Source: an uncultured bacterium
GTDB taxonomy: Bacteria > Bacillota > Negativicutes > Acidaminococcales > Acidaminococcaceae
Assembly: GCA_905215645.1 (NCBI GenBank)
Contig: CAJMQS010000001.1
Span: 124,001 to 188,000, forward strand
Direction of reading: 5' to 3'
Length of the DNA stretch: 64,000 nt
Positions 60,301-64,000 of the stretch are shown here, piece after piece. The translations under genes and the position numbers were made by a program. Position 1 is the stretch's first letter; each line of letters opens with the position of its first letter. A model generated the notes under the pieces. That model saw only the letters and a program-made list of their open reading frames with translations. It made no database searches and was not told the DNA's origin.

Positions 60301-63211
60301 TCCCGTCTGCCGTAGAAGCATTCTTTACGGTAATGCTGTTTTGGGCTGTCACAGAATCAAAGGAAGGCGTGGTGGTCATGACCACTTCCAGGCCGTCCCC
60401 GTTGGCATTTTTCCGCACGCCCAAGTTGGCGGTGCTGGCCGCCCCGTCTTTCAAGGCATCCCCGGTGAGCCCGCCTGTGATGTTGAAATTGCCGCCCAAA
60501 GACTGGGTGACTTTCTGGTTATCGTTGCCCGTCAGGGAAAGCCCTTCCTGTTCCAGGGCCTTCAACTGGGCTACGTTCACGGCGTCCGTATCATTGGTGC
60601 CGGCAGCCAGGTTGGTGATCTGCCGGGTGTATATTTTCTCCCCAGAATCTGTCTTAAACTTTCCCCCTCCCAGGGAAACAGCTCCTATGGTAGAAGTCCA
60701 TACGGAATCAGCCTGGTCCGCTTTTTTACTGTCGCTGAGATATCCAGCTAGGCCAGCAGCTGTACTGGCCTGGGAGCCCGTTCCCAAAGCCACGCCGCCG
60801 GTAGCCGTAGCACTGGAAGTACCGCCCAGCGCCACGCCGCCATAGCTGGAGACAGTAGCACCGCCCCCCAAAGCCACACCGCCGAAACCAGTGGAACTGG
60901 AACTGTTGCCAAAGGCAATGGCTCCCGTCCCTTGTGCTTTGGCATAGGGACCTATGGCCATTGAACTAAAGAGCGTATCATCATTTGATGCACTTCCTGC
61001 TAAAGAAGAATAGCCGATAGCCAGAGAGCCCACACCATAAGCCTGGGCCTTATTCCCGGCTGCCAGGGAATTGCTCCCGTGGGCCCCATCGTTCAGGTAA
61101 TTGCTGCCAGTTCCCGTATCCGTGGCATTGACGCTGTAATAGCGGGTGGCCGTCTTGGCTACATTTTGTTCCACTTTTTCGATGGATCGGGTCACCCCAT
61201 AGAGCTGGCTGCCGTTGACGGCGTCCGTAGAAGTGCTGCTCACCCGTCCTGCTGCCACATGGGTGATGGTCCGGGTATGATCCACCCCATCCTGGGTATG
61301 GCCTACACTGACGGTCCCATCCGGGTTGGCCCCGGCAAAATTGTATGTAGTGGAATCGGAAGTTTCCCCATAGGTGTCTTTGATGGTCATGGAGGCCGTG
61401 CCCACCGTATCCCCATCATTCACTTGAGAACCAGCACCTAAAGCCACACTGGTCTTATTGCCGTTTTCTGCAGCCACAAAAGCGCCGCTGCCCAGGGCTA
61501 CGCCTTTGTCCCCATTGACTTTTGCGCTGTACCCCAAAACCGTACCTTCGGTGGCATTGGCTTCGGCCGATGTACCTACAGCAGTAGCATGTTCTTTATT
61601 GCTCGTGACTTTGGTCTGATAACCGATGGCCACGCTGCCATTGCCCGTGCTGCTGCTGTTCTGGCCCAGGGCCAAGGCATCCGTGCCGCTGGCAACCGCG
61701 CCGGTGCCAAAAGAAGCAGACCCGCTGGCCGTAGCTTGGGCGTCCGCCCCGATGCTCACAGAAGCACTGCCGGTGGTAGTATTGGAATCAGTCATGGACC
61801 CGATATGGACGGACCGCTCTGCCGTAGACCGGGCATTGCCGCCGATGGCCACGGAATTGGCATAGGCTCCGGAACCATGGCCGATGGCTACGGCATTATC
61901 ATTCTGGGCACTGGCATTTTGGCCCAAGGCTACGCTGCTGGTGCCATTGGCTACAGACCCGGTGCCGATGGCTGTCGCCCCTGTATTAGAGGCTTTGGCC
62001 CCATTGCCCAGGGCCGTTCCCTGGGTCTGGGCCTGTGCATTGACCCCTACAGCGGTAGACTGGGTCCCTGTAGCCCCATCGTTGTTGTAGTTGCCGGCAT
62101 TTTTCAGGCTGTCATCGCTGTCCCCAGTATTATTCTTCGTGACGCTGACAAAATGGCCGCCGTTGCCAGAACCAGAACCGCCGCTGGCGCTCAGGTCAAA
62201 AGTCCGGGAACCGTCGTCATTGTATTTTGGGGTGATCTTCACCGTGCCGTCCGCCGAAGAAAGAGTGGTCATGGAAGCCTTCAGCTGGGCCACGTTGACG
62301 GCATCCGTATCCTGGGTCCCGGCAGCGACCCCGCTGATCTGCCGAGTGATCCAGGCAGATTTATCCCCCGTAACATCCCCAATGGACAAGCCGCCTTGGG
62401 TGGATTTCCAGGCAGCCGAATCCAGACTGTCCTTAAAATTGGAATTGTTCACATTCCCCGTATTGCTGCCTTCCCAGGGCGCATACCCCTGCTGGCCCGC
62501 ATTGAGGCGCCAGTCACTCTTGGAAAAGGCTCCCAAAGCGATGGCATCGGACCCAGAGGCATTCTGTGCCTTATACCCGATGGCGATGTTGCCGTTCCCC
62601 CCCTGGTTGGTTTCACTGCCGGTCCCAATGGCAATGCTGTACTTATCCCCGGCTAAGGCAGCTGCTGTATCGGCTGAAGCGGCACCAATGGCAATACCAT
62701 TCGTATTCCATGTCTTCGCACCTGAACCGATAATGATGCCATTAGCTGCAGCTGAAGTATTATTTCCGAATACGATACTGTTCCCGTTGACGGCCTGGGC
62801 GTTATACCCAAAGACGATACTGTTGGCACTGCCCTGAGCCCTTTCGCCAGCAATGATGCTGTAATCTCCTATATGGCCTGTATCAATATTTCCAAGGGTA
62901 ATCGAATATTGCGGAAGATTATTCAATCCGTAAGTCGAACCAAAATTAAAAGAATGGCCCTCATTATCCCAAGACAGCCAAAAATAATTATTACCGTAAC
63001 CCAGAGTTCTGTTTGACGTAGCAGCATAGACAGGTACTATGCCTGTATGCCCCGTCAACAGCCCCAGCAACAGAGCCCCGGCCAGCAGCGATGCTCCTTT
63101 TCTTCCATCATGGACGGATCTGCTTTTTGCTCCGTGGTTCCTGGCAATTTCCGAGACCACTACCCAGGTGCAGCGGACCTTGCTCCAAATGACTTTGTAG
63201 ATTTTGTTCAT
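48365..63211 (-). CDS. Giant trimeric autotransporter adhesin (type Vc secretion, YadA-like)
   Basis: A protein of about 4,948 residues, secreted through the inner membrane by Sec and inserted in the outer membrane as a trimer. Residues 1-25 are an ESPR (MNKIYKVIWSKVRCTWVVVS); a hydrophobic core follows and cleavage is likely after VYA (63). Head repeats of the SVAIG/ALG type lie at about 70-310, 370-590 and 700-820. Necks (STDAVNGSQL-like) recur at least a dozen times. Seven stalk modules share a TRLxYxD-x-HxLATLxDGxxFxGD opening followed by LTxxNIGV, LAKxLxxLTSAxF and a neck. The YadA anchor (RINRVGAGAAALAALHP, then MGATVGNGENMINAGFSIAL) spans about 4810-4890. A 58-residue coiled coil follows it. 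Start 63211 is set by the ESPR. Likely binds host or bacterial surfaces. Confidence 0.95.
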   Translation of the reverse strand: MNKIYKVIWSKVRCTWVVVSEIARNHGAKSRSVHDGRKGASLLAGALLLGLLTGHTGIVPVYAATSNRTLGYGNNYFWLSWDNEGHSFNFGSTYGLNNLPQYSITLGNIDTGHIGDYSIIAGERAQGSANSIVFGYNAQAVNGNSIVFGNNTSAAANGIIIGSGAKTWNTNGIAIGAASADTAAALAGDKYSIAIGTGSETNQGGNGNIAIGYKAQNASGSDAIALGAFSKSDWRLNAGQQGYAPWEGSNTGNVNNSNFKDSLDSAAWKSTQGGLSIGDVTGDKSAWITRQISGVAAGTQDTDAVNVAQLKASMTTLSSADGTVKITPKYNDDGSRTFDLSASGGSGSGNGGHFVSVTKNNTGDSDDSLKNAGNYNNDGATGTQSTAVGVNAQAQTQGTALGNGAKASNTGATAIGTGSVANGTSSVALGQNASAQNDNAVAIGHGSGAYANSVAIGGNARSTAERSVHIGSMTDSNTTTGSASVSIGADAQATASGSASFGTGAVASGTDALALGQNSSSTGNGSVAIGYQTKVTSNKEHATAVGTSAEANATEGTVLGYSAKVNGDKGVALGSGAFVAAENGNKTSVALGAGSQVNDGDTVGTASMTIKDTYGETSDSTTYNFAGANPDGTVSVGHTQDGVDHTRTITHVAAGRVSSTSTDAVNGSQLYGVTRSIEKVEQNVAKTATRYYSVNATDTGTGSNYLNDGAHGSNSLAAGNKAQAYGVGSLAIGYSSLAGSASNDDTLFSSMAIGPYAKAQGTGAIAFGNSSSSTGFGGVALGGGATVSSYGGVALGGTSSATATGGVALGTGSQASTAAGLAGYLSDSKKADQADSVWTSTIGAVSLGGGKFKTDSGEKIYTRQITNLAAGTNDTDAVNVAQLKALEQEGLSLTGNDNQKVTQSLGGNFNITGGLTGDALKDGAASTANLGVRKNANGDGLEVVMTTTPSFDSVTAQNSITVKNASTADGTSDISLNGNGLFMGSKKITGLADGTDNADAVNFSQLSVVSSELSTFENKAIQVGGNAGGTISRKLGEDPILIKGTGNKGNENYSGTNLKTYVDQNGVLQILLDKELLEDRIDVGSALANPTDSRVNYPVVLGTDKTDATIGYVGINGRDGTSAVITSYAGSPIPDSAFNYTDSEGKSRMTRLEYTDQEGHAHHLATLTDGLSFGGDNTQITVDKEKEEVTGTNLISRKLRATEPGENTTTNYLQIKGGADAANLSDSNIGVQASSEDGSLTVKLSKELTNLTSAQFGTTTIDGSGLTLGTTGISLTASGLNNGGKKITNVKAGDISSTSTDAIIGSQLTNILNTDGSAKGISFGAESAAGSHTNPTSVAIGGTVTLKGAGGDSSHKNLSTSVTDKGELTVTMAPEIQENKIYVGTQISKEKSPTGKVNYPIILGENTVGTDTYGYVGIKGKNNSQLYLTADQDPSGNTRLDYLDTQNNAHLVALTSDGYTFAGDTGTANTLALNSTLSITGGITDTGKLTQGNMGVVSSGNGGLTVELAKSLTGLTDATFNSGAAQTKIDGSGVTAPAYKVGTKTYIDSNGLNANSQKVTNVLAGKLSADSTDAVNGSQLFATNQKVSNNTTNISNLTTRLDGAGMTFAGDSGNAVTKKLNETLTLTGGETSADNLTQLSDKNIGLVADTDGKLEVRLAKDLTGLTSAAFSNGNFTTQITGNGLTITPTSSGNAVTLTAQNLDLGNRQLHGVQAGTVSATSTDAVNGSQLYTVKDTAEKAQAEAQKHSTVSGSGNVVVVPSDNTDGSKGYTVSLKDTVTLGSNGTAITLDGTKGMASFGTGTSAVTVNGTTGAITGSSLRVSGNVRAGSVAVGDIRLNSAADTAGNIAANTITGLSNTSYTSTSQLVDNRAATEGELGDVIASIQNGTIVKGLLTTVKEGSNISVVADDKTDSSKTQYTIGLSPVLTGLTSAQFTNGKTGTEAQTAVVTSDGISLGSEDTSAQFTRTKVSAGNQQIENVASGLTGKTYTDAADNNAATIGDLKAQSKSLTDTGIGFAGNKGSETLALGKTAKIQGADLADGTTLAEDYTTANLTTATAKAADGTVTTTIYGKKDMAGRSLSLGTQDADGAIANPVAVLEAQAASSTDTTQTGHLVLKGTKPADTVTSVAQTSADIYVQDGSDELSPADSKKMTRVTYTDESSGTHELATLEDGLKFKGDDGNTSAVLLNKTLTVTGGADLTKLTAGNIGVTSDGKQGLTIALAKELKDLTSVDVVGEKFTTTLTGDGMTITPVGGGTTASSLVINASTGINLGNRKVTGLAAGTIGADSTDAVNGSQLHGVQEAANQAQTEAKKHSTVSVGDNNLVLTTTDESDTKGADYALKLNNKITLGTGDNQVVLDGGDTGKSSFGKSISFDAGSGAITAGSLTTSGLVTANGGVKVEDISLDPKTNTITGLNNTTFDQNNLLANRAATEGQLKSLVDQISSGTVTGGTTELTDGTNTHVSSKTENKVTTYTVNVDDALTHMASATFEKKDADGNVTQTSVLDANGLILGTDADTTAARFTRSGISTGSQQIKQLGSGITGTDGTVSTYDTTITGQADYNNAASIGDVQTILHAAQDVFAGNNSSKAILTLGKTATFKGADVVDANGIPLTDTALSSKLQADYSNANITTATSADSDGGVTTNFYLKKDLVGRSLTLGTIGPDGNVAESDRTASLYQAQSKADSDTAMTGHLFLAGEKRTASAANPTVTHTSVDIFVKDGAEGNNAKGDLTNPDLPVTRIYYTDEGNYTYALATMDDGFHAAGDSGKADILLNHTLNLKGGVTLDADHTADSLLTSGNIGVVADSSTNTLNLRLAKKLQGLTSATFTGDTTSLTVDGTGLKLTPNTGSSAKALTLTSDQIDLGGRKVQNVGSGSVAEGSTDGVNGGDVYNVQKKAEAAQTEAAKHTTVTVSGDDLAIQSTQNTNGSTNYEVKLNDKVTLGTETAKQITLDGVNGNAAIGQQITLEGDTGKVTAGSFSTTGNVSAGSVSVGGMTLNSAESHPADKDKTQWVDKDTITGLSNVTYKADEIHESRAATEGQLQDVVSKIKSGDISGGALTSLSAGSNITVSSTPSADGKKTDYQVGLAKDLNDLSSASFTNGKTGSEARKAVVSSGGLILGDGQDAARFTSSGISAGGQQVAKVGSGLQKVTDTSYLYDDTVAGQENYNHAANIGDVRTMLSDARDVFAGNNGTTATLTLGKTAAFQGADVTLTGSQTLEEALAADYSTANLTARTVGNSDGSVTTSLYMKQDMVGRSLNLGQIGTDGTVADPAARLYTQPASGTDSTLTGHLKLTGIKEAQDGQTSSTSADIYVKDALGSDLTKKDRAVTRLMYRDGVDQRDHAVATLDDGFYVQGDAGQGNTLNLPLTSTLKIQGNTAAGSGLTAGNIGVVSDGKDTLKVQLADTLTGLKQISFAGSTVSIGQDGINAGDKAISGVAAGTEETDAVNVKQLDEAKAAASAEVKAGKNVTVTKDTTSAKDGHTIYTVAADFQGADVSGSNAVVYDSESKDQVTLGGSTSATPVKLTNLADGTISSTSTDAVTGRQLNEVISYRNQTINVAGDTGSAVKLNHGNTLKISGDPNISTSSSGSDTAKDGSLQVSLADNVYVKGIHIGSTYPSHSSTSVDSVALTADADNQTGILTLRGDATHVSDAYPRAQADISVLSADPDQTYAAAPFLQEVYQTDNSGTTTKNQPVRLAYRDNYNTAHQIATLDDGYVFSGDNGDKNLTEKLNGTVALRGMDNEHASQITSQNANTYLTKNNIGVVTKPKVLNEDGSTQGGEVEIRLAKDLTDLTSATFTNDNGDKAVLSSTALTLTPENADQKPVSLTNQGLDNGNNRITNVAAGTSDTDAVNYGQIKSIINTDGTIKGLTFAAGDNTSATVHLGDTLKIAGATDQDGAQNIHTTVKDGTMTLQLDRRLQVDELHVGQKGSDAASLTAVPLDGNAGTIGQLHLQGMGNAQANIMTKMGTASLASTDATTTRLTYNNGNVGNTHEVAILEDGLRFTGDNYAAASGDKAEQNVLKKQLNQTLSITGGQTDTQQLTALTDKNIGVVAENGGLSVRLAKVLDGMTDIYMGDSRENASHLTKTGLYLSPKSSTEYLAKFTADDGISAGSQTINDVADGVKDSDAATVGQLKNVEAKANNATKLTVNHNQEEGNLTLTDTLDADGIHHTYDVALSDKIKLGGGGVGNSITLDGNANTINGGSYVQFGGQTSSTGNVIANPLSIGWQSAALQDVITEEAKGSQTGNYLTGLSNTSWDPLNVGYSPSRAATEGQLRDLEKQVWENPITFLGNHDADKTAEESKGITAELGSKVRIIGTGTGEAGDFDASNLNVIAGKTPDGKSDALIIQMKKSPSFTTVHAGTPDAQGVYPVSVGQVTVTRDGKTQTVDGVVITDGPMITKDGINNYGKQITHLKSGGIYNEDDKKYHYESDEVGTNAATIQDVKNIAQAAAQSEVEAKRVTVSGVNDNITVTAAADNPNHYQVKLSDTLKLGQDAKSNPNILIDGQNGKVTVGSGSTGNNSVVIDGNGGTVTIGNGTSGHQKVTINGNDGTISGLTNRTIDAPDFATKGRAATEEQLKQVADNVSEIKKNNSDFQLVGEKDKEGNYTGDYKVSDDNQVKLHVQDKMHPDQVKDITIDNVAKASDLGDVSKISEDIQNKENNNVVDALNNLNQKVKDAANGSWESQINGETVKKVKAGDVQNFTSGDNIELSNDNGAIKIATKKDVSFDKVTIGSGDSKMTLDKDGLQAGKVKVSSEGINAGGNRIQGVADGKEKDDAATVGQLQKIAGSAGQAINELGNHLNRMDTRINRVGAGAAALAALHPVETDGRWSLSAGFGSYRNANSLAFGTFYRASDNVLFNMGATVGNGENMINAGFSIALDRNPAVTGLTKAAMAREIRNLKQDNQAKDAQVKDLQNQVDALKKENDDTKAKLALIMAKLGM

Positions 63212-63244
63212 GACTGGAATAACCCCTTCCCCGTGTAAAATGCA

Positions 63245-63289
63245 GAAAAGCCCCTTTCCGGTCCTTGGGGGACCGGAAGGAGGCTTCTC
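63245..63289 (-). terminator. Leader hairpin 2 of the adhesin mRNA, 20-bp stem
   Basis: Arms 63289-63270 and 63264-63245 (minus strand) pair over 20 positions with a single C-A mismatch and a five-base loop; inner part TTCCGGTCC/GGACCGGAA. It is followed by TTTTCTGCATTTT, giving it terminator-like character, and lies about 35 nt before the start codon. Confidence 0.6.
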
Positions 63290-63319
63290 ATCAGTTTCCA
63301 AATGATTCCAAATCGTGTA

Positions 63320-63337
63320 ACTGACTGTAAAGTCAGT
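63320..63337 (-). other. Small hairpin in the adhesin leader
   Basis: ACTGACT/AGTCAGT, seven-base perfect stem with a four-base loop, between the two larger leader hairpins. Confidence 0.5.
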
Positions 63338-63346
63338 GTTTCTCCT

Positions 63347-63379
63347 AAAAAAAAAGCTGCTATAGGCATTTGCCGCAAC
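63347..63379 (-). terminator. Leader hairpin 1 of the adhesin mRNA with U9 tract
   Basis: On the minus strand GTTGC pairs with GCAGC and GGC with GCC around AAAT, with a TATA bulge on the 3' side, and nine T follow directly. Since the neighbouring gene upstream is divergent, this terminator-like element can act only on the adhesin's own leader. Confidence 0.6.
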
Positions 63380-63450
63380 CAGAAGAAGCCCCCGGAACTT
63401 CTCTCTGTCTGTAATTTACAGTATTTACACAAATCTTGAATATATTAAAT

Positions 63451-63479
63451 ATCATAGCACAGATGACTTTTCATGACAA
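63451..63479 (-). promoter_or_regulatory. Promoter of the adhesin gene
   Basis: Minus strand TTGTCA (63479-63474), 17-bp spacer, TATGAT (63456-63451). Transcription from about 63444 gives a leader of about 233 nt. Confidence 0.6.
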
Positions 63480-63648
63480 TACATTGAAAAATTTCTCATC
63501 CTACCTTACAGAACAGCAGATTGACAACTGACGTTTCCAAGACAAGTCCCTTATTGGCTTTTTCCCATTCTTTACCTTCTTCTGTCAAACCTTTTACATT
63601 TCTCTTTTACAATGGAGGACAGAAGTTCCATTAGCAAGGAGGCTTTTC

Positions 63649-64000
63649 ATGAGTAAAGTTTTTGTATCATCGACGCTTTTCTGGGGGACGCCCCTTCCGG
63701 AAACTCTCCGGCTGGTCCGCCAGAACGGATTGGCCGGACTGGAACTCTGGGCCCAGCAGTTCTTCCTGGAAAACTTCCAAGAAGAAGAATATGTCCAGTA
63801 TGCAAAGGAATATGGTCTGGAAAGCACCGTCCACGCCTGCAGCTGGGATCTGAACCTGGCTTCCGCCAATGCGGGCATCCGGGAAGCTTCCGTCCAGCAG
63901 GTGATCCGTTCCCTGGAACTGGCTTCCCGGATCGGTGCCCGGGAGGTCACGGTCCATCCAGGGCACATGACCATGGTCTGCTGGCGGGAAGAAAGCGTCC
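63649..64000 (+). CDS. Xylose-isomerase-like TIM-barrel protein, N-terminal part (runs off the window)
   Basis: The first 117 codons of a protein of the sugar-phosphate isomerase/epimerase (AP endonuclease family 2) fold. It starts MSKVFVSSTLFWGTPLPET, then shows GLAGLELWAQQFF (strand 1 end, conserved E), STVHACSWDLNLASAN (H and D/N at the barrel mouth), REASVQQVIRSLELASRIGA and EVTVHPGHM (metal-site histidine). Enzymes of this fold isomerise sugars or repair DNA; the substrate cannot be told from this part. AAGGAGG lies six bases before ATG 63649. Divergent from the adhesin. Confidence 0.85.
   Translation, partial: MSKVFVSSTLFWGTPLPETLRLVRQNGLAGLELWAQQFFLENFQEEEYVQYAKEYGLESTVHACSWDLNLASANAGIREASVQQVIRSLELASRIGAREVTVHPGHMTMVCWREESV

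Larger units (their letters stand above)
63212..63648. other. Divergent intergenic region, adhesin leader plus upstream of the isomerase-like gene
   Basis: Of these 437 bp, about 230 are the transcribed leader of the adhesin (minus strand) with the hairpins listed separately. The remaining AT-rich part should hold the promoter of the plus-strand gene; a TACAAT at about 63608 is a weak -10 candidate. Confidence 0.6.

Noticed and set aside
48188..62837. Many long open frames on the plus strand opposite the adhesin (up to 700 codons)
   Set aside because: They mirror the repeats of the adhesin gene, have proline/glycine/histidine-rich low-complexity translations and lack ribosome binding sites; high GC and codon bias on the real strand produce them.
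63290..63444. Cyclic-di-GMP, preQ1 or other known riboswitch in the adhesin leader
   Set aside because: None of the conserved aptamer bases of these classes could be found; only hairpins and U-tracts are supported.

Overview
The window looks like an anaerobic diderm Firmicute of the class Negativicutes, most likely Acidaminococcus or a close relative. The evidence is a giant trimeric autotransporter with an ESPR-type extended signal peptide and a YadA-type outer-membrane anchor (so an outer membrane), alongside Firmicute-style features: strong AGGAGG ribosome binding sites, a lysine riboswitch, ECF-type thiamine uptake and a LexA/DinR-like box. A sodium/glutamate symporter, an anaerobic (class III) ribonucleotide reductase and a reverse rubrerythrin fit a strict anaerobe that ferments amino acids. 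The genus is an inference; no rRNA gene is present to settle it.

Layout. 1-9.9 kb is an accessory, decaying region: a partial radical SAM gene, an ArsR regulator, an IS66 transposase fragment, three small genes each broken by one in-frame stop, a DUF4236 protein, an ISLre2-family transposase with a hairpin over its ribosome binding site, two solitary type I-E-like CRISPR repeats, a zinc-ribbon gene with a possible -1 frameshift site, an ATP-grasp protein, and an Rpn-family nuclease between two repeat copies exactly 1200 bp apart. 10-14.3 kb is a lysine/diaminopimelate operon (dapB-asd-lysC-dapA) behind a promoter and lysine riboswitch. 14.3-21.9 kb is a run of minus-strand genes: dUTPase, exported proteins, a thiamine-phosphate-synthase-like protein, PepC aminopeptidase, an EamA exporter, a DUF4153 membrane protein and a DUF559 protein.

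22-25.9 kb holds a MITE-like inverted repeat, a Y-family polymerase with a YolD-like partner that runs in frame into a YdbC-like protein, and thiW-thiM behind a probable variant TPP riboswitch. 26-32.3 kb has a MATE transporter, nrdD with a fused thioredoxin-like tail, nrdG with an NrdR-box pair between them, and gltS. 32.6-42.4 kb is one compact transcription unit, miaB-mutS-mutL-rsmJ-miaA-hfq-xerD-htpX (tRNA modification, mismatch repair, RNA chaperone, chromosome dimer resolution, membrane quality control). 42.5-48.3 kb has rnhA, crcB-rluA and fba on the plus strand, a TetR regulator, a rubrerythrin with a clear operator, and diaminopimelate dehydrogenase, which together with the dap operon suggests the one-step route to meso-diaminopimelate.

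48.4-63.2 kb is a single 14.8-kb gene for a trimeric autotransporter adhesin of about 4,948 residues. It has three head regions, at least seven copies of a repeated stalk module, and an unusual 58-residue coiled coil after the membrane anchor. Its mRNA leader of about 230 nt carries two tandem terminator-like hairpins. A divergent, truncated sugar-phosphate-isomerase-like TIM-barrel gene closes the window.
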